Positions 47,001-52,350 are shown, counted from the first letter of the stretch. The stretch: 64,000 bases of DNA from Massilia violaceinigra (GCF_002752675.1 NZ_CP024609.1:1-64000); one strand, 5' to 3'. Made by a program: numbers and translations. The notes: a model not told the origin generated them from the letters alone.

Positions 47001-48746
47001 GCGAAGAACAACCGCAGCTCGATGAAGCGCATGATCCAGCGCAAGGGTATCGCGGGCTTTTCAGAGGATGCCGGCCGGGTGCTGGCCGGTTTTATTTACA
47101 GCAACGCCCGCCTGACCGCCGGCAACGCGCACCTGGGCGAGATCGATGAAGCCGTCACCGAGATCCCGAAACAGCAGGGCGAATTGACGGACGCGGCCAT
47201 GCAGCTGCGCGAGCATATCCGTCATCCCGACGCCGGCGCGCCGCTGGGCGGCCTGATGTTCGCGCAGTTCCTGGGCGGCTCGGTGGCATCGGCGATGGTC
47301 AACCTTACCCAGCCGTTCACAATGACCTTGCCCTACCTGAGCCAGTTCGGGGGCCTGACGAAAGCGGGGGCGCGCCTGGCGGCCGCCGTGAAGGACGCCG
47401 GCAAGGATGCGACCGGCGACGCGCAGCTCGACGCCGCGATGCAATGGGCGATCGAGGAAGGGATCGTCGCGCCGCAAGAGGTCCACTACCTGCAGGCGCA
47501 GGCGTCGGGCAAGGGCGCGCTGCGCGCCGGCGACGGCACCAAGGCCGGCAACACCCGGGCCCACCTGAACAATGCGATGGCAAAGGTCACGCTGGGCTGG
47601 GGCAAGCTGTTTGCGATGGCCGAGCTGGCCAACCGCCGCATTACCTTTATCGCGGCCTACCGCACGGCCGTGGCCGAAGGGTTGGGAGATCCGGCCAGAT
47701 TCGCCCAGGAGGCGGTAGCGCAGACGCAGGGCACCTACAATTCGGGCAACAAGCCGCAGTGGGCGCGCGGCGCGGTCGGCTCGCTGCTGCTGACGTTCAA
47801 GCAGTATTCGATCGGCTACCTTGAGCTGCTGTCGCGCATGGCATTCGCCGGCACGCCTGGCTCGAAAGAGCGCGCGGCCGGGCGCCGCGCGGCGCTGTAC
47901 ATGCTGGCCGTGCTGCTGCTGATGGGCGGCGCCGACGGCCTGCCGTTCGAGCAGGATCTTGAAGACGCGATCGATGGCATCCTGCAGCGGCTCGGCTACA
48001 ACTTTTCGAGCAAGCGCTCGAAGCAAGCGTTCCTGACCGATACGCTTGGCCAGGGCGGTGCCGACTTCGTGCTGAAAGGCGTATCGAGCATGCCAGGCAT
48101 GCCGATCGACGTCGCCGGCCGGTTCGGGATGGGCAACCTGATCCCCGGTACCGGGCTGCTGACGAAGAAGGATTCGTACACGCGCGACCTGGGCGAGCTG
48201 ACCGGGCCTGCCGGCGACGTCGCCAAGCGCGCGTTCACCGGCGCCGGCAAGCTCCTGGGCGGTGACGTGGCCGGCGCCGTGCTCGACATCACGCCGGCGG
48301 CCGTGCGCAACGTCGCCAAGGGAGCCGACATGCTGGCCACCGGCGCCTACCGGGACGCGCGCGGCTACAACGTGAACGAAACCAGTGGCGCCGAAGCGGT
48401 GATGAAGATGATCGGCTTCCAGCCGAACAGCACCGCCGACGTCCAGGATGCCAAGGGCCAGGCCCTAAACATGGTGGGCCAGAACCGCATGCGCTCGATG
48501 GAGATCGCCGAGCACTGGGCGCAGGGCCTGGCCGACGGCGACATGGCGAGGGTGGATGAGGCGCGCGCCTGGCGCGACGACTGGAATGCGAAAAATCCCG
48601 CGACGCCGATCAGGGTCAGCATGCCGGGCGTCATCAAGCGCGTAAAGGCGATGAGACAGGACGCTTTGAACCGGACGCAGAAGACCGCGCCGGCCGCCCT
48701 GAGACAGACCGTCCGGCGCGAGCTGGCGGAAACGCGGGCCGAATAG
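32079..48746 (+). CDS. Giant 5555-residue polyvalent virion protein (PLxRFG type)
   Basis: One uninterrupted frame with AAGGA before ATG 32079. Regions in order: Ala/Gly-rich membrane-active-looking part (about 50-360); coiled coil (420-600); pyrophosphatase-like InPase region (740-884, GNYKLGRVKLHGLDLSIENP); C5-cytosine methylase (PC in ATPCTDFAVSG about 1178, ENP about 1226); N6-adenine methylase (FEPGMGIGSF 2008, GNPPF about 2074); SNF2-like helicase (AVGSGKT 2705, DEAH 2868, QPHGRIIRQGNQN 3219); HETLH 4022 and HEMMH 4248; ADP-ribosyltransferase-like region (YHGTS 4432, GRGIYFA); PLSRFG 4881; hydrophobic segment near 5272. It sits in the T7 gp16 position, so it is probably ejected with the DNA to protect it from host defences, as proposed for P1 DarB and the giant Bcep22 protein. 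Two other frames are nested within it. Confidence 0.9.
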   Translation: MTGLTEARKKLPALGTLDDAAFVDAVHTMYYPGMDKAELSAKLGYQPPAAPSESAGLVRTAGDVGIKLGQGVVDLGSAVVGLGSLATGGMVGKGMRAAGYDPKRTNEFLGEFLSDSQKASDEKVAQADGFVGTIAESVKNPRAILGSIAQSAPGMLGGMGVTGALARKVATRAALATGEGAAASAASLAAGKSAAEATAAAMATGAGRKAAAEAVNAAGTKLIGAGALTEGAQTAGNIADRAQAEGREYSDYALPAVGAGLGTALIGLGAGKVMGDAATQIATRSAGAEVRSTLAGRVGKGVLSEGVLEEMPQSAQEQVFTNIAMGEEDLAKGVSNAAGTGLVTGMAMGGGMAALQGGQAAAPTPAPVAGPAPAPTRLPDTGPLSRAANAGQAALAQQQAATAAATPPAAAAHASSLGQIDGRLAELIAIGHGSVAQRVRGADGQVSAAPAVPGRRLTPDEIAEFNSLKQARKARTEIPADQQAEFAALLAEEEAAINAKFEPAKAAAAEARSLADERQIAEMLEEEARAQRSAAAEREAQEALTTNAIIEHERAERAAANRAALRAEVLANAAIPAEHKKPAFLAALKRDGYVNPALTADDHADIDDATAPVPSLPNELVDAVPERLAPAPAPAATNTRAVDDAIAAGMRLKTANGAMLHKPGSSKVFKLSTAQKAYYQKVMARLARDAAPIAETPAVPQAAAEIAPVLTTDQAPTVAKTTLDIAAHESATSPLNELAQPTAAQKEAGNYKLGRVKLHGLDLSIENPAGSTRSGVDGQGNAWEAKMAHHYGYIRGTMGADKDHVDAFIGPNPDSDKVFVVDQIHPKSGKFDEHKVMFGFDSLDDARDGYEANYAAGWKGGRHITETDTSVFKTWLASGKTRRPFAESARRRGIRAVEDMQAEATLLGATPEQVDGIASVEELWRKQFPNTYGNTPEERKGAPLLGKQELNRMTTREMTDEQLLQAKIVFAGQARAPKIDKEIAARRLNVPAPQAAPEPAAQDAVPADPPAAGPIANATAPEHVQIGVDDRELGQIVEEFNGAQAEMMEGDHPVTNIFQPPAKGEVVRLNDKAKVYHKEHGWMTPAEARVTIEAWKARVQDQGDNDDIRSVNSKRVVLSLFDLSGEWSRPWEEAGYQVYRFDIQADPDVGDVNKFSSDFFGDWFGDFDGLDIYAILAATPCTDFAVSGARHFAAKDEDGRTVASVKLVHQTLRTIEYFKPAVWALENPVGRIERLGGLPAWRLSFDPNHLGDPYTKKTLIWGRFNGDLPVAPVKPTEGSKMHKLYGGKSMATKNARSVTPEGFSYGFFMANNAHDNPVMAIANKYDRLDRDLIARAVDAGVTEGQINNAVEDSYYMDMDDEAANAAIANLIEENSAPDPEPTPLPKKGKKAPKPTAPAESQVTPARPADIKSYTEKEAQAEWEASREYKRGAIMSRVDRRDLAQKAWADLTADERKMVREALDGDFDAPMWYINSQGQKIDKFPTLAAPVKSEAQLAEERGSQRWADLSFKGRYNLLLNNGIGGVNAEQGQYSTWTELAGALRTRILAGFEAAAAPKADVQAPAAVDPSPKIDAAKDTVKAAPKAKRSTDIILRNDWGVSDINGWTEIEGGTNEPTDYGLVGGMKDAFLADAQNFLRKVSSALQAQGFVPYKDDKGRLVKAVQVNKSGVADAGEVSMTIFHPEKGHGVYLKINASMLRGIVPTTKSGVSIMMRIGTQTNQLGTRDRNRFMPVDLSAVELAELAAQAVHAAAIPRAEVAKSDANTDTDPTPAPAETKEQTNDSTTATSAPAIDSPVADGQRPAGDAVTRGARPPRIRAGRSDAGSVREPRGRDQVTDDASADVGHGRGADPVPDRAPDAVERGDKRVPADFRPGIGGLTREGSWLDTAGRNVDLIELALKIEGENRPATPSEQEQLAKYVGFGASAIRNKLFPIPPAHAKLQEPARLIWPGLIAEASWRALAERMEALPAAWQRSVLQSSQYAHYTSEGIIRSTWSAMQRLGFTGGKVFEPGMGIGSFSMLMPDSVRQTSRYTGIEFDGPTALIARLLSPEQNMLHDDFIKRKFPRDYFDVAIGNPPFSQTQIFADPDYEKHGFMLHDFFFAKSIDRVRPGGLLAFVTSKGTMDKQTDKARKYLAARADLLGAIRLPSTAFEDNAGTSVVTDVIFLRKRLEGEAPAGQPWANVATVDTKDGPTVINEYFARHPEMVLGQNRLSGNVDDMGRRIHSNGRGEARYTVVSYDDTPAELDAKFAAAVERLPANAYSVLTQSTESVRRETAKVDFDPSVKREGVVYLAEDGTIMRVENGVGHPLASGMKMTESDKAWFAGYVGIRDLVNEARLAQSTGGKWEAALKKLNKAYDAFRAEHGPINDFRVQVRKSTDEEGNVVETESRVFKNRRRFREDYDSAILTQLETINEAGDIVKSAFLLGRTIGKPLSRDIKTIGDALAVSLDETGHLNLDDVGRRLGLSRDEAIEALGNQVYRAPAGDWQLADEYLSGDVVSKLEEAEHAARLDASLARNIEALTAAQPEKLGPSQISAKLGASWIPAEHVNAFAAEIGAGAVSFDPKTETWQVDGGNLRSERRAGAEYGTGARSPSELLESALNSRSLKVTFKVDGKTVTDAEATTAANEMRKKIKDKFKGWIWTDSERASELVESYNKRYNNIAPRRFDGAYLTLPGVSMRYTLHPHQKNGIARIIHTGDTYLAHAVGSGKTIEMIAAGMEQKRLGLISKPMYVVPNHMLEQFSNEFMELYPLANIMVADDENFSAERRKAFIASATLNNPDAVIITHDAFQRIGVKEESVAPIRDEILADLEIELSETAKDNGARVRRSQLEQQIEAVTQRFDRIVAAGGKDSTLKFEDIGVDFIFADEAHVFRKLDFHTAQQIKGIDPNGSKRALDMYVKKRWLQQQRPGRAMVFASGTPVTNTMGELYTIMRFFAPEEMDRAGIATFDAWARQFGEVTPALEPNAAGKYELIERFAKFDNVPELMSRVRQFMDVLTSEHLGALVKRPDLIGGKPNLNIVTSGADLEHYMKNVLGPRIETSKRWKPTKEEPNNPDPVVSIITDGRFAAIDPRFFGGNVGEEGSIITLMGDKVAAAYHAGKDNVYQDKNGKDEPIKGSTQIVFYNMGFGEQSQRNRGFDARGAFTKRLTDGGIPRKQIAWFDDANTDAKKEAVFKDMRSGKLRVLIGSAKKMGTGVNVQKRLAVLHYQDPPWFPADVEQPHGRIIRQGNQNAEVTIEWYTTKGTYQSTMWQMVGRKQRFIDQAFSGDKTLRSMDDMGEASLFEQAAAVASGDPRAIQLAGLKQEVERFERLQAAHANEQIGVRSALRGAQWEVEHAGKVINHYSAAFKIIGERIYTFTAGKVGKAVFDKVGEFGQAVKDAFNRVAADSITGPAARDQQIGALGDDLPITVDAESFGGKLNGEFTLYVHVGDLPLTVTTTSAMGENVDAVGLGRRIVNQVNSISQDLAKAKAKLSSGQTDLVRLRKKFGAPFEYQQEMAEKYGDLKRLEEELRLEGMAPPAVPVVIDAAGMTAAEAASSPGAQDEPPAPDGLMFSRARIDTDAPLVNIFSQIATDDAAFRMPDSDAKTLAGILADMAPALSVDEFVGEGDLEDAAAPVDRAWHIMSPTGEQASVYHNNRNKEIWLDISNWKEGRTGSVVYQAVATLAHNTGHVFIGDPAGLSDKALYRRTEHMISSALRHGTTKHLAPHARQVEATGTAGGADVRPIDWQEGDDAHNLQEMLVSSYTNILHLFPEIADVTYNFARARFERAPVRASAGALRADQSDLGEWSDEQGLGPADGGSTAGRGTDRADEGARDVGRVDAVPFTDADFVAAAESVRSAFDVFFPTARGKYTPPIGVSDIKRAVLTQSVLQEVGRDGGREVLDHVSERLLQRVSPQLARLLYSRDAEYFRDDGVSSVPTLPAGADAGTAAPLDLSGVDFLRAMKATEQLNRELAKADMAPVRALRTAPNAQFALARQVGKALGIDVNFVSKNAEFEGVAYNGVAYLTEGMRNAELAIAGHETLHALEQSNPELGAKLRTQIRAYLKEGVVEDRQAREFAANGFQDVTEDQAEAEVIADINGGMWLDPVFWSDLAKVDRSLFRSVAYKFMEVAAKLIKSLRGSRFDVAALVRDVDAVRAIMVATWAENNATRDAAAPAPVVSRAMRESSVALPSAKWLSDEAIAKEVENRIGKFEHQPVIRIRDSAFGVLPGVARDERVSGAVYEGVIYLFRDALPTLREVQRTLFHEMMHYGLQRFLPSDEYITRMNMLYQRDGAFRAEADRWVKTEQGQLAVKEGGQKHATARGIDEALAVLAEPNAGAFTRMDVRAKVERAVQRWLANLAEWMGMAEAAAYWRGMKNEEARALIEQIFRRTATDFPPADPWAGAGRAALRKGKAASSGAAAPGNSPAFKAWFGDSKVVNDDGTPLVVYHGTSADIRVFNTSAGWYGRGIYFAHDPAWASEFAEESGLDNDGGDNVVPAYLSLQRPFIFRDKANDEASNIELMRELGISERKINKAIGADDNAADVITAALEGMGHDGLIVMSRDGNEYMALYPQQIKSAVGNSGEFDGGNPDIAFSRAGLGDALASAANSIAEVRLPANYRVGDLFNGTGKLSWWHKSIGTMDNLAKRQPAFAAVYGAVQRFLGDVSRYAVVAADLAPTLLPKLENVADIVGKNRKKALTAADTKAIGAPIFEGTLAWARDAHGKPVKIDALEEQAKAMSTADKARILLEKGIIDDQQNRAWQHNPLDVYDSIIDSRFKDSQLRAGVVWTDAELQSMFGLSADQVVLYRQFRAALDKSLTNLTISEMVKLGGKDAKGMLEQAVAAPDLPAAAALLRDHFIALAKLDPEKMDMHLDTARQIMNVSDKGRDLMDRGYAPLSRFGKHTVYVQEGEDQVYFGMFETQYEASKMARDMRAEHPAAQVSQGTVSADAYKLFAGVSPETIELFGSMVRLDSQASAASTEVYQTYLKLAKNNRSSMKRMIQRKGIAGFSEDAGRVLAGFIYSNARLTAGNAHLGEIDEAVTEIPKQQGELTDAAMQLREHIRHPDAGAPLGGLMFAQFLGGSVASAMVNLTQPFTMTLPYLSQFGGLTKAGARLAAAVKDAGKDATGDAQLDAAMQWAIEEGIVAPQEVHYLQAQASGKGALRAGDGTKAGNTRAHLNNAMAKVTLGWGKLFAMAELANRRITFIAAYRTAVAEGLGDPARFAQEAVAQTQGTYNSGNKPQWARGAVGSLLLTFKQYSIGYLELLSRMAFAGTPGSKERAAGRRAALYMLAVLLLMGGADGLPFEQDLEDAIDGILQRLGYNFSSKRSKQAFLTDTLGQGGADFVLKGVSSMPGMPIDVAGRFGMGNLIPGTGLLTKKDSYTRDLGELTGPAGDVAKRAFTGAGKLLGGDVAGAVLDITPAAVRNVAKGADMLATGAYRDARGYNVNETSGAEAVMKMIGFQPNSTADVQDAKGQALNMVGQNRMRSMEIAEHWAQGLADGDMARVDEARAWRDDWNAKNPATPIRVSMPGVIKRVKAMRQDALNRTQKTAPAALRQTVRRELAETRAE
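37417..37701 (+). CDS. Nested +1-frame gene 1 inside the polyvalent gene
   Basis: ATG 37417 opens a 94-residue frame, MIPPLQQVRLRSIRRWLTDN, with DQQATLSPEVLDRRASELDE, AMLEAFESREDEIKSQMMQA and a C-terminal TARLTLWSEVTSEFLPTSVP. It reads like a normal charged helical protein, whereas the giant frame here (residues 1780-1875) is an Arg/Pro/Asp/Gly-rich shadow-like linker between the pyrophosphatase/cytosine-methylase half and the adenine methylase. AAAGAG lies about ten bases upstream as a weak ribosome site. I do not recognise a family. An anti-defence or regulatory role is possible but unsupported. Confidence 0.55.
   Translation: MIPPLQQVRLRSIRRWLTDNDQQATLSPEVLDRRASELDEAMLEAFESREDEIKSQMMQAQTWGTDEGLTQFPTARLTLWSEVTSEFLPTSVPA
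43450..43764 (+). CDS. Nested +1-frame gene 2 inside the polyvalent gene
   Basis: ATG 43450 follows GGAG (43437-43440) at nine bases, a good ribosome site. The 104-residue frame reads MSKGWDQPTVEALPDAELTA, then LMKAHGTSAEWMQYLSRTRI and LSLLQNRYEALLTSSSQPQE, ending in FWITFQSGSYNV. Protein-like sequence in this frame seems to begin earlier, near 43384 (FGHLPGHYELTNPISENGL), with no standard start there, so a longer product from a rare start or a +1 frameshift at CCC-G (about 43388) is possible. The giant frame here (3791-3896) is low complexity at first and then protein-like. Family unknown. Confidence 0.55.
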   Translation: MSKGWDQPTVEALPDAELTALMKAHGTSAEWMQYLSRTRILSLLQNRYEALLTSSSQPQEESTRRRLGCLILRERFLPSQFYKRLDETEGEKFWITFQSGSYNV

Positions 48747-48760
48747 CGGCGTATTAAAGA

Positions 48761-48791
48761 AAAGGCCCCGGGTTGAAATCTGGGGCCTTTT
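48761..48791 (+). terminator. Terminator closing the phage late module
   Basis: AAAGGCCCC (48761-48769) pairs with GGGGCCTTT (48782-48790) and T-richness on both sides makes it bidirectional. It lies 14 bases after the giant gene. Bases 48792-49002 hold nothing I can support. Confidence 0.85.
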
Positions 48792-49002
48792 CGATTTAAT
48801 GAATCCGCCCCCACAACTCGGAGTGGAACTGGCGGAAGCGCAAAAACAGCGATTGCGGGTGGCTATAGGTTTCGGTCAGGCTAATGGGTAGAAAGAATAA
48901 CTGCCTGTCTACGGAATCGGATAAACCCCGGGCAATAAATAGCTGACCCGCTCGATGGCGGCACTTAATTTTTGTTCCACAGGGATTTCGCCGGTAGTGG
49001 AA

Positions 49003-49311
49003 TTACACCTTGGCGCTATCGAGCGTACCGGCTTCCGCCATAGCTTTTACCCAAGCTGGAGAGCGCCCACGGCCCGTCCATTCATTGCTCGGATCGGCCG
49101 GGTTACGGTATTTCACCGCCGCCTTGTTTTTGACTTCCGTCTTGCCGGCTTTGCCCATCAGCTCTCCGAGTGGAAGGCCTACACGGGCCGCGATCGCGGT
49201 AATTTCCGCGCGCGCGTTCTCGATCGCTTTGCTTTCACGCGTTTTCATTTCGACTGCGATTTGATCATACAGTGCTTTTAATTCAACAAAAGATAAATTT
49301 GACAAGTTCAT
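49003..49311 (-). CDS. H-NS family nucleoid protein
   Basis: This 102-residue protein has the N-terminal helical oligomerisation part (LSFVELKALYDQIAVEMKTR) and the C-terminal DNA-binding motif in KYRNPADPSNEWTGRGRSPA, where TGRGRSPAW is the minor-groove AT-hook-like loop of Burkholderiales H-NS proteins. H-NS silences AT-rich acquired genes. Placed beside a prophage and a set of low-GC genes, it could repress them, or be a phage-carried copy. Confidence 0.88.
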   Translation of the reverse strand: MNLSNLSFVELKALYDQIAVEMKTRESKAIENARAEITAIAARVGLPLGELMGKAGKTEVKNKAAVKYRNPADPSNEWTGRGRSPAWVKAMAEAGTLDSAKV

Positions 49312-49464
49312 AGAGGTCCGTTTGGTTAGTTTTTACAATAAACTGTTGTAACAATAACCGCCAGTCGTCCGGCGTGTCAAAATAATTTTAAACAAATTGG
49401 CACAATCGATCCGTGATATAACTCAATTTCATGGCGGCTACCCACACAGCCTGGATAAAGCGGA

Positions 49465-49485
49465 GGCGGTTTTTTTGAAACCGCC
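49465..49485. repeat. Hairpin in the 49312-49618 non-coding stretch
   Basis: GGCGGTTT (49465-49472) pairs with AAACCGCC (49478-49485). It may terminate transcription on either strand. No gene was found between the H-NS start and 49618. Confidence 0.5.
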
Positions 49486-49618
49486 CCGGAGGAAGCAGAA
49501 ATATATTAGGACGAAAATAGCCCCATCCGCAAGTCGTGACAACCTAATAGGGAGTGCGGCATGCGATGCGTGCCGTGCTGGCCGGACTCCGCCCAGCGGC
49601 TATTTGGGAGAAAGTGCA

Positions 49619-49816
49619 ATGCGTATGCGGCCAATTAAGTTTTTAACGACGTGTTTTGACATGCTGCTGACGAGTGGTGCGGCAGTCGATCTGGTACATG
49701 CCATGGAAGCAAGCCCCCATGGTGGAGTACTGTTTGCCGTGATAGTCGGAACAGTGGTGGCTGGGGTAGTGGTGTGCTGCGCCATTAAGCACCGTGATGG
49801 TCCGCCAGCACCGTAA
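49619..49816 (+). CDS. Small single-pass membrane protein, intact paralogue
   Basis: The 65-residue protein starts at ATG 49619 behind GGGAG. It reads FDMLLTSGAAVDLVHAMEAS, then a membrane segment GGVLFAVIVGTVVAGVVVCC and a polar tail. A second, frameshifted copy lies at 51589-51724, on the other side of the YhcG-type gene. The family is not one I recognise; toxin-like or stress peptides of this form are known, but nothing here proves that. Confidence 0.55.
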   Translation: MRMRPIKFLTTCFDMLLTSGAAVDLVHAMEASPHGGVLFAVIVGTVVAGVVVCCAIKHRDGPPAP

Positions 49817-49910
49817 GCGAAAAGGACAGGCCGCCGTTCTTTCCGTAACGGGCGGCCCTGGGAAGCTTGGCCACAGCGCTTCCCCAAAAATTCAACATCT
49901 GTTGCGCGAA

Positions 49911-50978
49911 CTACGGGTCGAGCCGATCCGGGCTGGGCCGATTCTCCAGCCGCGCCCTCGACAGCGCCACCGCCTCATTCAGCTTTTGCTCTAGCAATTG
50001 CCGGGACGGCAAGCCAGTCAGGTACTCGGCGACGTGAATGCCGCTTTGCCCCAGTTCCAGCAATTCTATCTGTTCACGGTTCTTGCCTGTGCAAAGGATA
50101 ATGCCCAGTGGCGGCGCTTCGCCCGGCTCTTGTTCATGTTTGGCTAGCCACCGCAGATAGAGCTCCATCTGGCCTTTGTCGGCCGCCTTGAATTCGCCAA
50201 GCTTGAGTTCGATGGCGACCAGGCGCCGCAAGCGGCGGTTGTAGAACAGCAGGTCGATGTAAAAATCGTTGTTGTCGATTTGCAGCCGTTTTTGACGGGC
50301 GACAAAACTGAAGCCGGTTCCCAGCTCCAACAGGAAATTTTCCAGTTCGCGCAGGATGGCGTCTTCGAGATCTTTTTCAAGGTAGTGATCGCGCAACCCC
50401 AGAAAGTCCAGCACGTAGGGGTCCTTCAGCACGAGGTTCGGGCCGAGCACCCCCTTATCGCGCAAGGTCGCCAGTTCGCTCGTCAGCAATTCGTCGGGCT
50501 TGCGCGAAAGAGCCGTGCGCTCGAACAGCATGGAATCGAGCCGGCCCTGCAAGGTGCGCGTGCTCCAGCCCTCGTCGCGGCACATCTCCAGGTAGAACTC
50601 CCGCTTGAGGGGATCGTCGATGTAGATCAGGCTGCGCAAATGGGTCCAGCTCAATTGTCTACTCAGTGCGTAGACAATCTCCTCGGCCTCGAACACCTCG
50701 CCAAAACGCAGCATGTGACGCAAGTTTTTGGCGCCGAAGCCGCGCCCGTGCTCAGCTTCCAATTGGCCCGCCAGCAATGCGACGATCTGTTCGCCGTAGC
50801 CTGCCCGTTCCCCTTGAAGCACCTCGGCGCGTATGCGCCGGCCAATGCGCCAGTAAAGCATGGTCAGGGCCGAATTGACCGTACTGGCCAGTCCGGCCCG
50901 TGCCTCGCCGATCAGGACGCGGATGTCGCCGGCCAAGCCGGTTGTCACTGCTGCAGCTTGCATGTCTTGCGGTTCCAC
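49911..50978 (-). CDS. YhcG/DUF1016-type protein with PDDEXK nuclease domain
   Basis: The 355-residue protein begins at GTG 50978 behind AGGAG. The N-terminal DUF1016 part has LYWRIGRRIRAEVLQGERAG, YGEQIVALLAGQLEAEHGRG and FGAKNLRHM. The C-terminal nuclease part has the PDDEXK core, D in QIDNNDFYIDLLFYNR and E-x-K in LVAIELKLGEF, then GQMELYLRWLAKHEQEPGEA. YhcG proteins are putative nucleases found often next to mobile or restriction genes. It stands alone here between two paralogous small genes. Confidence 0.9.
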   Translation of the reverse strand: MEPQDMQAAAVTTGLAGDIRVLIGEARAGLASTVNSALTMLYWRIGRRIRAEVLQGERAGYGEQIVALLAGQLEAEHGRGFGAKNLRHMLRFGEVFEAEEIVYALSRQLSWTHLRSLIYIDDPLKREFYLEMCRDEGWSTRTLQGRLDSMLFERTALSRKPDELLTSELATLRDKGVLGPNLVLKDPYVLDFLGLRDHYLEKDLEDAILRELENFLLELGTGFSFVARQKRLQIDNNDFYIDLLFYNRRLRRLVAIELKLGEFKAADKGQMELYLRWLAKHEQEPGEAPPLGIILCTGKNREQIELLELGQSGIHVAEYLTGLPSRQLLEQKLNEAVALSRARLENRPSPDRLDP

Positions 50979-51112
50979 GAGCTCGCTCCTCGATATAGCG
51001 CGTTCAGCACAAACCTGTTGTCAATGACAATCATCATGCAATAACTCTACGCACCATGTAAAGCCTTAGGAAGGGTGTATGGCCCCATTTTCATGCGCGC
51101 ACAGGTAACCGG

Positions 51113-51304
51113 CTAACAAATATATTTGTTAGTCGATTGGTTGGGGGCGCCAACGGCAATCTCACGAGTTGCAGTGTTAATTGACTGATCAATAGTAGCC
51201 CAGTCGTTTTCGCTCAATTCGACTCGGGCCTGTGTTACTTGAGCGATTGATTCCCGAAAAATTTGATACTCATGTATTACCTGATCCGGACGAAATGATG
51301 TCAT
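51113..51304 (-). pseudogene. Fragment of a sensor histidine kinase N-terminal region
   Basis: The 63-residue frame reads FRPDQVIHEYQIFRESIAQV and LSENDWATIDQSINTATREI. This resembles the helical RsbRD-type segment near the N-terminus of some bacterial sensor kinases. It breaks off without kinase domains, so I read it as a remnant. Confidence 0.45.
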
Positions 51305-51587
51305 ACGCGCCGTTCATCTCCATGAACGGCAGCTGCATTCGTATTACTGGTTGCATCCTGGCGTGGATGGGCAGTACTCAGCGCTTCTGCAATATTATCG
51401 AAACAGCCAGGGCGGCAAAGTCGACATGCCGCTCCATCACGACGAGTGCATCGCCGAGCTTGTTCAGCTTGGCTTCGCGCTCTTAGTCGGCAAACAGACT
51501 GGTCTTGATCATGAAAAATTACGTCAGAGTCGAGGTACCGATATCATGCCAGATTCACGAGGGTTTTTCGAGGTGCCCGTACGTTGA
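51285..51587 (+). pseudogene. Fragment of an unidentified gene, start lost
   Basis: The frame is open from 51285 to a stop at 51587 and reads RAVHLHERQLHSYYWLHPGV, DGQYSALLQYYRNSQGGKVD and MPLHHDECIAELVQLGFALL. It is protein-like but has no standard start, and it overlaps the kinase fragment on the other strand. I cannot assign a family. Confidence 0.4.
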
Positions 51588-51588
51588 A

Positions 51589-51724
51589 ATGCTGCTGACG
51601 AGTGGCGCCGTAGATCTGGTATATGTCATTGGAAGCGAACCCGCGCCGTGGAGTGCTGGTTGTGGTGATTGTAGGGATGGTGGCGGTCAGCGTTGTGGGA
51701 TGGCGCGCTTACGCGCCGCAATAA
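51589..51724 (+). pseudogene. Frameshifted second copy of the 49619 membrane-protein gene
   Basis: From ATG 51589 the frame reads MLLTSGAVDLVYV. One extra T (ATTGG where the other copy has ATGG) shifts it. The shifted frame continues EANPRRGVLVVVIVGMVAVS to TAA at 51722. The match to the intact copy (MLLTSGAAVDLVHAMEAS, GGVLFAVIVGTVVAGVVV) runs over its whole length. Confidence 0.75.
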
Positions 51725-51892
51725 TCCGCCGGCACCTTAAGAAAATAGATAGGGCTCCAAACATCAGGTTCTAACCGGCATCGCCGAGGCAAGGCGTGTT
51801 CTGTCGAGGCGGGGACAGGCCAACGCGCCTCCCAGCTCGCGCGTTCCGCGGCGCGGTGCATCGATACTGGGCACGCGGCCCTGTCGAATCAG

Positions 51893-52055
51893 CTACCTGT
51901 GGCGGTTGGCCAGGGCGTATTGGTCTATCTGCTGGTCCAACAAACGAGGATCGCAGAAATGCGGCTGGTGGCCCCTGCACTTGTACAAGTCGCGAAGCGC
52001 CGGGTGGTCCGGCTGCAGCCGCCGCAAACGCTCGCCCCGTCGGGCATGGGTGGAT
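51893..52055 (-). pseudogene. C-terminal fragment of an unidentified gene
   Basis: On the minus strand the frame reads ERLRRLQPDHPALRDLYKCR, GHQPHFCDPRLLDQQIDQYA and LANRHR, then stop at 51895-51893. It looks protein-like (Cys/His pairs suggest metal binding) but has no start codon in the open part. No other gene is supported from 51725 to 52268. Confidence 0.35.
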
Positions 52056-52268
52056 CAAAAGTAAGAGCGGATCAGACGCGCTGTGGGCCGCAACGCGACG
52101 ACAGCTGTTTATTCCCCTGAGCGAGCGTCGAGTTATCCTGTCAGGCCCGCCGTTCTGCCCCACCCCATCCACAAAAAGCATTTCCATCGTGCGCTGGGCA
52201 CAACCCGGCAAAAAATGGCAACGAAGCAAAATGTCAACATATATAAGTTTCAATTAAACAACATTAAT

Positions 52269-52297
52269 TTGCCATAATTGTTGTCGAATTTTAAAAT
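52269..52297 (+). promoter_or_regulatory. Sigma-70 promoter for the RHS genes
   Basis: TTGCCA (52269-52274), 17-base spacer, TAAAAT (52292-52297); each hexamer differs from consensus at one base. It lies 54 bases upstream of the first RHS start. Confidence 0.65.
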
Positions 52298-52350
52298 TTG
52301 TTGAGGCAACATGAGATAATTCTGCAACTTTAAAAAATCAAAGGTATGAC

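Noticed and set aside
51771..52257. Overlapping plus- and minus-strand frames of about 155 codons
   Set aside because: Both are low-complexity; only a shorter minus-strand fragment in another frame looks protein-like.
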